A stretch of 64,000 bases of DNA. Origin: Hyphomicrobium denitrificans 1NES1 (GTDB taxonomy: Bacteria; Pseudomonadota; Alphaproteobacteria; Rhizobiales; Hyphomicrobiaceae). The notes below the pieces were generated by a model. That model saw only the letters and a list, made by a program, of their open reading frames with translations. It did no database searches and was not told where the DNA came from. Position 1 is the stretch's first letter. Each line of letters opens with the position of its first letter. The stretch spans positions 124,001-188,000 of the forward strand of contig NC_021172.1 in NCBI RefSeq assembly GCF_000230975.2, in the 5' to 3' direction. A program made the position numbers and the translations under genes. Below, piece by piece: positions 50,271-58,897 of this stretch.

Positions 50271-51647
50271 ATGACCAGCTTGAAACGCCGACTGATCCTG
50301 GCCGCCACGCTGTGGATTACATTTGGAATGATTTCTGCGGGTTTCGTTCTGTCGGGAGTATTCAAGCGACATGTAACCGATCAGACCTATATCGAAATCT
50401 ACGAACACCTGGATGAGTTCGTTCACTTGACGGAATTCAAGCCCGGCACGGCGCCTCATCTCACACACGATCTCAGCGATCCTCGTTATGATATCCCGAT
50501 GTCGGGCTACTATTGGGAAATCCAGAAAGCGGGTAGCGTTCTCGCGAAGTCGGGTTCTCTGGAAGATGCGGTGCTGTTAATGCCACCGGATTTCCCGACG
50601 GACGTCGGCACGCACACTGCCAAGAGCGTCGGACCGACAGGGACCGTTCTCATTGCCGCGCGTACCGTGCGGACACCACCCGACGGCTCGCCGATACGTT
50701 TTGTTGTCGGAACCGACCAACGTTACGTCGATGCCGCCGTGTCCCGGTTCCACAGCATTCTGTCATGGGCTCTGACGGGATTCGGACTTTCCATGGTCGT
50801 CGGCGCGGTACTCCTGATCTTGTACGCGCTGAAGCCGCTAAATACCTTGCGGAGTTCGCTGGCGGATGTGCGAACTGGCGCTTCCAGAAAGCTGGAGGGC
50901 ACATACCCGCTAGAAGTTCTCCCCTTGGTCAACGACCTCAACTCCCTGCTTGTGTCGACGTCAGAGCTGATACAGAGGGCGCGGACGCAGGCCGGAAATT
51001 TAGCGCACGGATTAAAGACCCCTCTCGCCGTGTTGACGGACGAGGCATATCGCATCGAGGAATGCGGGTTGCCGCAATCGTCGGCGACGATTCTGACTCA
51101 ATGCCGCAAGATGCAAACCCAGATTGATTATCAGATCTCGCGGGCCCGCGCCGTCGCCCTGCGGTCGATCCCGGGCACAGTGGCAGAGGTTCGCAAAGCC
51201 GCAGAGGAAGTCGCCAATGCTCTTCGCAGGTTGTACGGCGGGAGCGGGGTGGCGATAACCGTTGACGTTTCCGATGGTCTGTTGGTCGCCTGCGATCCCC
51301 AAGACCTCAACGAGATGCTGGCAAATGTTGTCGACAACGCCTGCAAGCACGCAAAATCTCATGTTCGCATCTCGTGTCATGGGCTTACCTCTGACAAGAC
51401 TTTCGATCTGCACGTGGAAGATGATGGAAAGGGATTGCCGCCTGAAGCCTTCGAAGTCGTATTTGACGTCGGTGAACGATGGGATTCCCGCGAAGCCGGA
51501 TCCGGGCTAGGGCTCGCCATCGTACAAGATCTGGCGCGACTCTATGGTGGCGATGTCAGGCTTCAAAAATCGAGCATGGGTGGGCTTTGGGTTGTGCTCA
51601 CGCTGCCTTCGGCGTCGGATATGGCAAACGATGTTGCAGAGGCCTAA
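50271..51647 (+). CDS. Sensor histidine kinase partner of the efflux regulator
   Basis: A 458-residue kinase with two membrane helices (about 12-34 and 160-185) around a 125-residue periplasmic sensor domain, then HAMP-like linker, HisKA and ATPase domains. The phospho-accepting His is in NLAHGLKTPLAVL. The ATPase has the N box VVDNACKHAKSHVRI, G1 VEDDGKGLPPE and G2 SGLGLAIVQDL. It should sense a metal or envelope signal and phosphorylate the adjacent regulator. It overlaps the 3' end of the second kinase by four bases on the opposite strand. Confidence 0.9.
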   Translation: MTSLKRRLILAATLWITFGMISAGFVLSGVFKRHVTDQTYIEIYEHLDEFVHLTEFKPGTAPHLTHDLSDPRYDIPMSGYYWEIQKAGSVLAKSGSLEDAVLLMPPDFPTDVGTHTAKSVGPTGTVLIAARTVRTPPDGSPIRFVVGTDQRYVDAAVSRFHSILSWALTGFGLSMVVGAVLLILYALKPLNTLRSSLADVRTGASRKLEGTYPLEVLPLVNDLNSLLVSTSELIQRARTQAGNLAHGLKTPLAVLTDEAYRIEECGLPQSSATILTQCRKMQTQIDYQISRARAVALRSIPGTVAEVRKAAEEVANALRRLYGGSGVAITVDVSDGLLVACDPQDLNEMLANVVDNACKHAKSHVRISCHGLTSDKTFDLHVEDDGKGLPPEAFEVVFDVGERWDSREAGSGLGLAIVQDLARLYGGDVRLQKSSMGGLWVVLTLPSASDMANDVAEA

Positions 51648-53074
51648 ACTGAATCACTGAGAATATGATTTCTGAATCTGACGCCATCAGGCAGTTGCCG
51701 CGATGGGAAGGCGATTTCGACGATCAAACCCGAATTGTTATCGGCAAGAGCGATATTTGCTCCATGCAGATCTGCGATGGACGCCACAAGACTTAGACCG
51801 AGACCACTTCCCTTTGTCGAACGACTTTTCTCCAAACGATATAGACGTCTGAATACCTTGTCGCGTTCTTCGGCCGGAATTCCAGGTCCGGTATCTTTGA
51901 CCCTCACCTTTGGCCGTCCGTCTTCCTCGACCAATTCGACTTGAATATCTGATCCCGGCGGACAATGTATGATTGCGTTCTCGATCAGATTGATAAAGAG
52001 CTGATTAAGAAGTTTCCGGTCACCGTGAACGATCAAGCGTGGTGAATCGATGATCGATCCAGCAAGTTTATGATTCCGCTCCTCGGCGACAACTTCCAAC
52101 GCATCGAGGATATTGATAAGCAGGCTGTTGAGTTCGACATCAACAAACTTTGTCTTTCGCGCCCCGGATTCGATTTCCGAAATCCTCAGCAGGGCATCGA
52201 ACGTTTCCGAAATTTCGTCAATTTCCTCAACAGCTGCGCCCACGACCTCTTGATATACAGAGAGGTCTGGTGGGCCCGATTGCGCGATTTCGAGTTTCTG
52301 CCGCATGCGGGCTATTGGCGTTCGCAGGTCATGGGCGATATCCGTCGATACTTGTTTCAAGTTATCGATGAGAGCCTGCAATCTGTTGAGCGTCGCATTG
52401 ATCAACGCCGAAACTTGGTCAAGATCATCTCTGGCGCGGCTTAGGGGGACGCGTTCTTGTAGGCGGCCAGACGCGACGGCATTAAGGACGGCATCCATCT
52501 TTGCGATGCGTCGTTGTGCGCTCATACCGGAAATATAGCCTCCGATCATGGCGAAGAGGATTGACAGCCCAATACCCCACAAAAGCCCATTCAAAAGGGC
52601 GCGCTGTGCATCGTTGATGTCGCCATTTCCATCCCCAACGAACAGGGCGCCATTTTTCACCGGTGTCCATCTTCCAAGCACGGCCGTGCTTGCACGCGGC
52701 GCCGTCCAGGTCCCGATCAATGGCAACTCTTCCCATGGGATCGTCCTCCAATCCGGGAAGCGAGGGATTACCCGGATGTTACCGGCAACGTACTCACCCT
52801 TGCTGTCCACAAGGAGGTAAATGTCTTCGTTTGACTGTGCGACCGCTGCATGACGACGGACCGTCGCGGCAATCCCCTCGAATCCACCCCTGACCTCCAT
52901 GTCCGACAACGTCTTGCGCACTTCGTCAACGTGAGCTTTGAGGTTGTCGACGAGCTGTCCACTGATCGTGAAATACAATACTGAAAAAATTGCGAGATTT
53001 GTCAGCGAAACGATCACCGCGACCAGTGCCGCCAGTCGAATAGCCGCGCGCTGTGTCAGTCTAGTCTTTATCAT
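51644..53074 (-). CDS. Second sensor histidine kinase
   Basis: A 476-residue kinase with two membrane helices (ALVAVIVSLTNLAIFSVLYF near the start; LLWGIGLSILFAMIGGYISG near 175) around a periplasmic domain, then HAMP (about 195-245), HisKA with His in DIAHDLRTPIARM, and ATPase with NLIENAIIHCP, KDTGPGIPAEERDKVF and GSGLGLSLVASI. ATG at 53074 overlaps the response-regulator stop by 14 bases, which supports this start. It is the partner of that regulator. The signal is unknown. It lies tail-to-tail with the other kinase. Confidence 0.9.
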   Translation of the reverse strand: MIKTRLTQRAAIRLAALVAVIVSLTNLAIFSVLYFTISGQLVDNLKAHVDEVRKTLSDMEVRGGFEGIAATVRRHAAVAQSNEDIYLLVDSKGEYVAGNIRVIPRFPDWRTIPWEELPLIGTWTAPRASTAVLGRWTPVKNGALFVGDGNGDINDAQRALLNGLLWGIGLSILFAMIGGYISGMSAQRRIAKMDAVLNAVASGRLQERVPLSRARDDLDQVSALINATLNRLQALIDNLKQVSTDIAHDLRTPIARMRQKLEIAQSGPPDLSVYQEVVGAAVEEIDEISETFDALLRISEIESGARKTKFVDVELNSLLINILDALEVVAEERNHKLAGSIIDSPRLIVHGDRKLLNQLFINLIENAIIHCPPGSDIQVELVEEDGRPKVRVKDTGPGIPAEERDKVFRRLYRLEKSRSTKGSGLGLSLVASIADLHGANIALADNNSGLIVEIAFPSRQLPDGVRFRNHILSDSV

Positions 53075-53738
53075 CGATGCGATAACCAAGACCCCTTACG
53101 GTACGTAGCAGAGGAATGTCGCCGGGCCGATCGATTTTTAATCGTAATCGACTGACATTCGTTTGCACGATAGACGTTTTGGGATCGAGTTCCAAATCCC
53201 AAACTTGCTCGAGCAGCATCGAGCGTGTGACAACGCGGCCGCGATTGCGTACCAGGATTTCCAGCATGCGGAACTCGCGCGGCTGTAAACGGATGATCTC
53301 TCCGCCGCGTTTGACCTCCCTCTTGATCAAATCGACCTCAAGATCGGCGATCTTAAAATGGAAATCTTCATGCGCAATTGGAGGCCGTCGACCGAGAGCA
53401 GAGACCCTCGCGACGAGCTCACCGAGCGCAAATGGCTTGACGAGGTAATCGTCAGCACCGCTTTCAAAGCCTTCTATCCTATCCTCAATGCCGCCAACCG
53501 CGGTCAAGAACAGAATAGGTGAACTGATCCGGGCCGCCCGAAGACGTTGGACGATGGAAAGCCCGTCCATACCCGGTAGCATACGGTCGATGACCAAAAC
53601 GTCGAACCCGCCGACAATGGCGTGCTTGAAGCCAGTCTGGCCGTCGTTCGAAACGTCAACATCATAGCCATGCTTTACGAGACTCTGCTTGACGAGTTTT
53701 GCAGTTTGGTCATCGTCTTCGATGAGAAGAATTCGCAT
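53061..53738 (-). CDS. Second OmpR-family response regulator
   Basis: A 225-residue regulator. The receiver domain has MRILLIEDDDQTAKLVKQSL, the Asp in VLVIDRMLPGMDGL, and Lys in ADDYLVKPFALGELVARVSA. The winged helix has LQPREFRMLEILVRNRGRVV, TSIVQTNVSRLRLKIDRPGD and RGLGYRIDDKD. It is coupled to the kinase gene by overlap. The 320-bp region upstream (53739-54058) separates it from a divergent exported protein gene, which may be a target. I saw no clear repeat there. Confidence 0.92.
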   Translation of the reverse strand: MRILLIEDDDQTAKLVKQSLVKHGYDVDVSNDGQTGFKHAIVGGFDVLVIDRMLPGMDGLSIVQRLRAARISSPILFLTAVGGIEDRIEGFESGADDYLVKPFALGELVARVSALGRRPPIAHEDFHFKIADLEVDLIKREVKRGGEIIRLQPREFRMLEILVRNRGRVVTRSMLLEQVWDLELDPKTSIVQTNVSRLRLKIDRPGDIPLLRTVRGLGYRIDDKD

Positions 53739-54058
53739 AAGGGATCATCGTTGGAAAATATATTATCGGAAACGCCGTTCGGCTGCCGTCTCCTAGAAGG
53801 GAGGGGATTCACAGTTTCATCGATCTAAGATCATACTTGGAAGCGCCGCTCAACCACCTTGGGTGCAAGGCTTCCGAGTCCGCTATCGTGACTGGGAACG
53901 CAAAGTGATCGGACTGAGGCGGAAACATTAGCAATCTGTATGGTTTGTGGCGGCCGAAGCATTTTGACGGCGTGGAATCATACAAGTCGGCGATAGTGCC
54001 GCCTTATTGAGAGCAGACCCTCCTCTAAATTTCGAAGCCGGATGAGGGGGGTGAGCAG

Positions 54059-54517
54059 ATGTTCCATCCGGCAGGACGTGCTCGCCGAAAATATAGGATT
54101 GCGCTCGTCGCCAGCTTGCTCCTTATGAACTCGCGAGCTGGCGCGGGAACTGCCTGCGTGACCTGCACCCAGCCGAATTTGAACGTCCGCTGTGAAATCA
54201 GAAAGTCGGAAGCAGTCGAGACACTGCCGTTCGGTGCAGAACTCCTGGACGCAGCCTGCGTCAAGGTCATTAAGGCGTCATACGTTGCCAAGGGATGTCA
54301 TGCTTTGAAGGGAACGACGTGTCTCAACTGGCCCGTAAAAAGTTTTTCGCTCAAAGAGGCAAAGCGCGCAATTCTTGGAGAAGCTCCCGTAGCACCGACC
54401 TTCGAGCAGCAGCATCCGCCCGCTCAAGTGCCGACGCCGGATGCTTCCGCGCAAGCACCGCAAAATGCCTTAGTGGCGGTCTGGCAAAAGTTTCTCGCCA
54501 TGATCACTTGGCATTAG
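54059..54517 (+). CDS. Exported cysteine-bearing protein of unknown function
   Basis: A 152-residue protein. After a basic start (FHPAGRARRKYRIALVASLL) comes a signal peptide to about residue 29, then a cysteine-rich part (ACVTCTQPNLNVRCEIRKSE, DAACVKVIK, GCHALKGTTCLNW) with six or seven Cys that probably form disulfides, and a Pro/Ala-rich tail. GGGGGGTGAG precedes the ATG. Family not recognised. It is divergent from the second two-component system and may be its target. The next gene follows by four bases. Confidence 0.6.
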   Translation: MFHPAGRARRKYRIALVASLLLMNSRAGAGTACVTCTQPNLNVRCEIRKSEAVETLPFGAELLDAACVKVIKASYVAKGCHALKGTTCLNWPVKSFSLKEAKRAILGEAPVAPTFEQQHPPAQVPTPDASAQAPQNALVAVWQKFLAMITWH

Positions 54518-54521
54518 CTGA

Positions 54522-54905
54522 ATGGTGCCCGGTGTGATTCCATGCATATCCGACAATCGACACCTGGTTGTGCTCATCATCATCGGCTTTCTTTGCGGCG
54601 CCACTGGATGCGACAGGCCGGACACATCCGCTGGTGAAGGTATGGACCGGCAAACTTGCCTTGGTTCAGAGCTTGCACCCATCGACGCTCTAGCGGCGTG
54701 TTCCCGTTTCATTGTTGCAACGGACAGCCAGACCCTTAATCGCTCTGATGCCTATTACAATCGCGGCGTCGCATTTGCGGATTTGGGTGAATTGCATCAC
54801 GCAAAGCTTGATCTTGAGCATGCGCTTAAACTTGACCCGGAAAACCGATGGGCACGCCAACGGCTCGAAACCGTGAATCAAACTCTTTCAAGAACGGGAG
54901 GTTGA
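54522..54905 (+). CDS. TPR-type lipoprotein
   Basis: A 127-residue protein with a lipobox (LCGATGC, Cys30), so it should be a lipoprotein. The mature part has an acidic spacer, a Cys pair (QTCLGSELAPIDALAACSRF), then a TPR-like helix pair (AYYNRGVAFADLGELHHAKL, DLEHALKLDPENRWARQRLE). TPR motifs mediate protein contacts. Length allows only about one and a half repeats. It is probably co-transcribed with the exported protein upstream. Function unknown. Confidence 0.65.
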   Translation: MVPGVIPCISDNRHLVVLIIIGFLCGATGCDRPDTSAGEGMDRQTCLGSELAPIDALAACSRFIVATDSQTLNRSDAYYNRGVAFADLGELHHAKLDLEHALKLDPENRWARQRLETVNQTLSRTGG

Positions 54906-54928
54906 ATTGACCTCGCATACGGAATTCG

Positions 54929-55360
54929 TCATCGCCAAGCTACGAATATGGCTCCGGAAGCCATCATCGCGATACCGAACCAGTTCACGAGGGAAAGAGA
55001 TTCTCCGAGAAACGTTACCCCAAATATCGCGACCAGAACGACGCCGAGCTTATCGATTGGCGCGACAACAGCAGCATCGCCGATCTGCAGCGCCCTGAAA
55101 TAGCAGAACCACGATGCTCCCGTGGCCAAGCCGGAGAGCACAAGAAATATATACGTGTGTAGCGAGATGTTGCCGATCTGTTGCAAAAGGCCGCGCGCAA
55201 GAAGAACGATGCCCAGGGCCGCCATGATCACCACGGTGCGGATGAATGTCGCGAGGTCCGAGTTGACGTTGGCAACACCGATTTTTGCAAAGATAGCTGT
55301 CAACGCTGCGAAGGTTGCCGACAGAAGAGCCCATACGAGCCAGCCGAATTTGAATGTCAC
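54929..55360 (-). CDS. EamA-family transporter, single-domain (half-size)
   Basis: A 143-residue membrane protein with five predicted helices, matching one EamA repeat: LLSATFAALTAIFAKIGVAN, FIRTVVIMAALGIVLLARG, LSGLATGASWFCYFRALQIG, PIDKLGVVLVAIFGVTFLGE and NWFGIAMMASGAIFVAWR. Full DMT exporters have two repeats (about 300 residues). Half-size ones exist and act as dimers. The start is a GTG at 55360, with AGGAA before it. Substrate unknown. It faces the TPR lipoprotein gene tail-to-tail. Confidence 0.8.
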   Translation of the reverse strand: MTFKFGWLVWALLSATFAALTAIFAKIGVANVNSDLATFIRTVVIMAALGIVLLARGLLQQIGNISLHTYIFLVLSGLATGASWFCYFRALQIGDAAVVAPIDKLGVVLVAIFGVTFLGESLSLVNWFGIAMMASGAIFVAWR

Positions 55361-55461
55361 TATATCAGTTCCTATGCGTGCAGGCTTCTAGTTGTTGACC
55401 ATCGGATTTGTATGTCATCGCCATGGCAGCACATACTGGCACAAACGAAAGGAAGAAGGTG

Positions 55462-56229
55462 ATGACGAGCGAGCATGGCGTACGTCCGGTGACTGTATCT
55501 AAAGTCGCCGAAATTACGCTTGTGTTTTGGATCCTGAAAATTCTCGCGACAACCCTCGGAGAAACCGCCGGCGACTATATCTCCATGTCGCTTGACCTTG
55601 GATATTACGTAGGATTGGCCATCACGTTTGCCGTCCTCATCATCGTCCTAACCGCCCAGATAAGATCGCGCACCTTTCACCCGCTTCTGTTCTGGCTCGC
55701 GATTATCGCAACGACCACGGCAGGAACTGAAATCTCGGACTTTATGGATCGCTCTCTCGGCCTGGGGTACGCGTTAGGTTCGGCATTTCTGGTCGCCGGT
55801 CTGCTCCTCACCCTCGTATCCTGGCACATGCGCACGGGCGATATCACGGTATATCCCCTTTACAGGAAGGATAGTGAGCTCTTCTTTTGGATCGCCATCC
55901 TATTCTCAAACAGCCTTGGCACGGCTTTCGGCGATTTCCTCACCGACGATCTAGGGCTCACGTTCCTTCAAGGCGCGACAGCGACAGCAGCGATCATCCT
56001 GATCATCGGTGCGCTGCACTACTCAAAGTCGGCGCCCGATGTTTTGTTATTTTGGATCGCCTTCGTGTTCACGCGTCCTTTTGGTGCGACCTTCGGGGAT
56101 TTTCTCACCAAGCCGACAGACGTTGGCGGACTGAATTTACCCCGCGACTATGCGTCGTTGACGACTTTGGCTCTGCTTCTCTCAATTCTCTATGCCTCTA
56201 CTCGGAACACAACGAAGAGCAATAAATAG
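55462..56229 (+). CDS. Membrane protein built of four repeats (COG4705-like)
   Basis: A 255-residue membrane protein with about eight helices in four similar units. Each unit carries a G/S-D-(Y/F) motif: GETAGDYISMSLDLGYYVGL, TEISDFMDRSLGLGYALGSA, GTAFGDFLTDDLGLTFLQGA and GATFGDFLTKPTDVGGLNLP. The four Asp residues in repeat positions could line a substrate or ion path. It resembles uncharacterised COG4705-type proteins of alphaproteobacteria. The ATG at 55462 has AGGAAGAAGG before it and is preferred to one 54 bases upstream. Function unknown; transport is a fair guess. Confidence 0.75.
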   Translation: MTSEHGVRPVTVSKVAEITLVFWILKILATTLGETAGDYISMSLDLGYYVGLAITFAVLIIVLTAQIRSRTFHPLLFWLAIIATTTAGTEISDFMDRSLGLGYALGSAFLVAGLLLTLVSWHMRTGDITVYPLYRKDSELFFWIAILFSNSLGTAFGDFLTDDLGLTFLQGATATAAIILIIGALHYSKSAPDVLLFWIAFVFTRPFGATFGDFLTKPTDVGGLNLPRDYASLTTLALLLSILYASTRNTTKSNK

Positions 56230-56314
56230 GGCGCATTAGAACACTCCGGTCCAGGCTTATTTATGGTTCGGCATTGATGCGCTTACCGAAATGAACATGA
56301 ACAATGGTTGATAA

Positions 56315-56971
56315 ATGCTGCGTATCATCCGGCAATACATCTCGGATTTGGACTGCAGGCGCAAGCATCCCGAGCTTTATGATGACGTGCTTCAAGCAAA
56401 ACGAATGGAACACTGCATCAAGGCTTTCAGTCACAAGACAGTTGCCATCGTCGGCAACGCCGATTCGATATTCGAGCATTCATCGGGCAAAGTCATTGAT
56501 GGAGCGGACGTCGTCGTCCGCATCAATCGAGGTGCGCCCAGCAATTTTACTGCGCAAGGAAGGCGGACAGACATTCTTTGCCTCGCCATGCCCATGGAGC
56601 GCGCGTCGATCAGCGAGATGTTCGGTAATCCTTCAATCATATTCGTATCACCGCGGCGTGCAATCCTCTCCTCCGATCTCATGGGGTCAGTAGCTGTTCT
56701 TCCACTGCAAAATTGGAAAGTGGTATCGCTTCTGCTCGATGGCTGTCGTCCATCCGCAGGTATGATCGCGACATGGATTGCACACTATCTGTTACAAGCC
56801 ACCAGCGTGTCCCTGTATGGCTTTGATTGGAAGAAGACGAAAACTCATTATGCTGACAAGATGCGAAGGAAACATCATAACTGGGCGCTTGAAGAAGCGT
56901 TGATGACGAGATGGGCGAAGGAAGGTTGGCTAGAACTACCTCCTGTTAGCAACCGCTTGCGATTGCCTTGA
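56315..56971 (+). CDS. GT29-like (sialyltransferase-fold) glycosyltransferase
   Basis: A 218-residue soluble protein. The strip KTVAIVGNADSIFEHSSGKV followed by IDGADVVVRINRGAPSNF resembles the first sialyl motif of family 29 glycosyltransferases (G-N-S/A ... ID..D.V.R.N). PSAGMIATWIAHYLL and VSLYGFDW match the second, and the His in THYADKMRRKHHNW the last motif. Bacterial GT29-like proteins are found in LPS clusters and need not use sialic acid. It is at the end of the LPS-core block and overlaps the convergent pyruvyltransferase by 26 bases. Confidence 0.7.
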   Translation: MLRIIRQYISDLDCRRKHPELYDDVLQAKRMEHCIKAFSHKTVAIVGNADSIFEHSSGKVIDGADVVVRINRGAPSNFTAQGRRTDILCLAMPMERASISEMFGNPSIIFVSPRRAILSSDLMGSVAVLPLQNWKVVSLLLDGCRPSAGMIATWIAHYLLQATSVSLYGFDWKKTKTHYADKMRRKHHNWALEEALMTRWAKEGWLELPPVSNRLRLP

Positions 56972-57947
56972 ACATTCCCTCCGCTCCTAAGCGTGCGTTG
57001 AACTTGTAGGCCCGCATGTTCAAGAGTTCATTTTCGCTGAAGGCATAACTTTGCATACCTTCAAGGCCGAGCTTTGCAGCCACAGACCGCCGATCAGAAA
57101 TGATCCGATTACTCAACTGCGCGTCCTCAAGAAGACCCTCCATTTTGTGGGTATTGGATGGCCAAGCCAAGAATGGGACCTCAAGAACAATTGCCAAACA
57201 CAATGCATGAAACCTGCCGCTAACAATGAGTCCAGCCTCATTCGACAAATAAGCGGCGAAGGTCTCGAAGGTCGGAAACTGGGCTCGCCAGCGGGCTTTC
57301 TGAGGAGGCGATCGTAGCCAAGCCGATGCCCGTCGCCACTGATATTTGCATCGACTTCCAAAATTTCGGTCGGGAAATGTTTCGATGCGAGGCGGCCGAC
57401 TCATTATGGAGTAAAATGATGCGTTCAGATGCTTGGAGACTTCATAAAGGCCTGCCGTTTCATCTCTGTCGACGCTGTCGATGACGACGATGCGCTTACC
57501 AAAGCCGCGCCGTGCCTCAACGTTCCAGGTCAAAGTCAAGTCGGGTACTATGGTCACGTCAAGACCGTGATTCTTTGCTTCCGACGCACTGCGACTGTCA
57601 CGGACCCATATTCCGCGAAATCTTTTGAGACCTTCTGCAATCGATGGTGAGTTCCCCTGATAGACGGAATTGATGAGATAAGCCGGGACCCCGACGTCAG
57701 CCAAAAATGGAGCCAATTGCGCTATCGCTTTTGCACCCGCTCGGTCGTGATGAAGCGTCCCCTCGCCGTTCACGATAACCAAGTCAAATTTGGACCAATC
57801 TCTCTGCCGCACAGGCAAGCTCAGCGGCACCCAGGCGGTGATAGTGATCCCTGCCTCAGCCGCAAGTTCTTGCAGTTGTCGAGAAACCAGCGTGCAACCA
57901 TGATGGCCGGCTGCATGGGTCGCGTTCATGACTGCGGCTCTGAGCAC
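56946..57947 (-). CDS. Polysaccharide pyruvyl transferase family protein
   Basis: A 333-residue GT-B-like enzyme of the CsaB/pyruvyltransferase family. It has HGCTLVSRQLQELAAEAGIT, then DLVIVNGEGTLHHDRAGAKA (the NGEGT glycine-rich loop), FRGIWVRDSRSASEAKNHGL, TIVPDLTLTW and FETFAAYLSNEAGLIVSGRF with the H/C-rich FHALCLAIVLEVPFLAW. Relatives put a ketal-linked pyruvate on sugar residues using PEP. The acceptor could be LPS core or polymer sugar. It is the third gene of a minus-strand operon, two bases after the one before it. Confidence 0.82.
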   Translation of the reverse strand: MLRAAVMNATHAAGHHGCTLVSRQLQELAAEAGITITAWVPLSLPVRQRDWSKFDLVIVNGEGTLHHDRAGAKAIAQLAPFLADVGVPAYLINSVYQGNSPSIAEGLKRFRGIWVRDSRSASEAKNHGLDVTIVPDLTLTWNVEARRGFGKRIVVIDSVDRDETAGLYEVSKHLNASFYSIMSRPPRIETFPDRNFGSRCKYQWRRASAWLRSPPQKARWRAQFPTFETFAAYLSNEAGLIVSGRFHALCLAIVLEVPFLAWPSNTHKMEGLLEDAQLSNRIISDRRSVAAKLGLEGMQSYAFSENELLNMRAYKFNARLGAEGMFKAIASGC

Positions 57948-57949
57948 GC

Positions 57950-58897
57950 CTAACTCTCAAGATCTTTTCGTGCGAGTTCGAAGCTCGCATCGTAAGCAAA
58001 TCCCGCTTGCAGTAGGGCCGACTTTGAAGAGTGAATGCTCACCGCTATGGCACGTTCGTCACAAATCTTTTTGGCCAAAACCAAATGTTCGATGATCCGT
58101 TGGCGGGCTTTCAGCAATCCCGATTTGGCGGCGTCTCCGGCCAATTCATAGAAACGAGGCTCATTAGAATTCGTTATATCGATTCCAATGAGTCCGATAT
58201 GCGCCGGTGCGAGTGCAATAGCGAATTGGATAGCGGACACGACGACCGATCCTCCTTGAATGACTCCCCAGGCGGGCGCCAATGAAAGGGCACCTGCTTG
58301 ATCATCGCTAAAGCTGACAAAGCGTCGACGCTTGAGGTGCGCGTCGTTTGTGCGACGGCGGAGGTAGGGTTTGCGAAGATCATCGATCAAAATAACAGGG
58401 TGCGCTCGTAACCACTCGGCGTTACGTTCGCAAATTGCCCTTATTACAGCCGGTGACAAGAAACACGGGGTCTGTTCGAGAATGCGCTCCTGCATCATTT
58501 TGAAATGGCGCCACACGAAGCGCTCGTCTTCTATGGCGACTGCGAGAGGCCGCTTGATAACATCACCCAACAGCGAAATTGCCCCATTCAGCAGGATGCT
58601 GGAATTGTCCGGAATAAGAGACAGGTTTTGTTCCAGGACCGAGGGCCCGGAGCCGATGACGTAGATCGCTTCAGGTCGGCGAAGGTGGTGGTGCGTGACC
58701 AACGTACCCACGCGAACGCCGCGATACAGGATTTCGGGGCTTACTCCCCAACGCTTAAGTTTAAGATGTGGCCACCAGGCCTGAAAGTGTCGGCGGGTAG
58801 GTCCGAAAAGAAATGCCGCGGCTCCTTTCACCACAACCCGTTTTAATTGTGTCTCAGCTGGAATGATTGAGCTCCTTTGCCATGAGCGGATGTTCAT
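57950..58897 (-). CDS. DUF115/MptE-like protein in an LPS-core operon
   Basis: A 315-residue protein with a Rossmann-like core resembling the DUF115/MptE-like (6-hydroxymethylpterin diphosphokinase-like) fold: EAIYVIGSGPSVLEQNLSLI, ILLNGAISLLGDVIKRPLAV, AIEDERFVWRHFKMMQERIL and IGLIGIDITNSNEPRFYELA. Such proteins occur in surface-glycan and flagellin-glycan loci (Maf-like) and may move a sugar or act as a kinase-like glycosyl enzyme. No membrane segments are seen. The start overlaps the end of the mannosyltransferase-like gene by 44 bases, so it is translated in the same operon. Function unsettled. Confidence 0.7.
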   Translation of the reverse strand: MNIRSWQRSSIIPAETQLKRVVVKGAAAFLFGPTRRHFQAWWPHLKLKRWGVSPEILYRGVRVGTLVTHHHLRRPEAIYVIGSGPSVLEQNLSLIPDNSSILLNGAISLLGDVIKRPLAVAIEDERFVWRHFKMMQERILEQTPCFLSPAVIRAICERNAEWLRAHPVILIDDLRKPYLRRRTNDAHLKRRRFVSFSDDQAGALSLAPAWGVIQGGSVVVSAIQFAIALAPAHIGLIGIDITNSNEPRFYELAGDAAKSGLLKARQRIIEHLVLAKKICDERAIAVSIHSSKSALLQAGFAYDASFELARKDLES

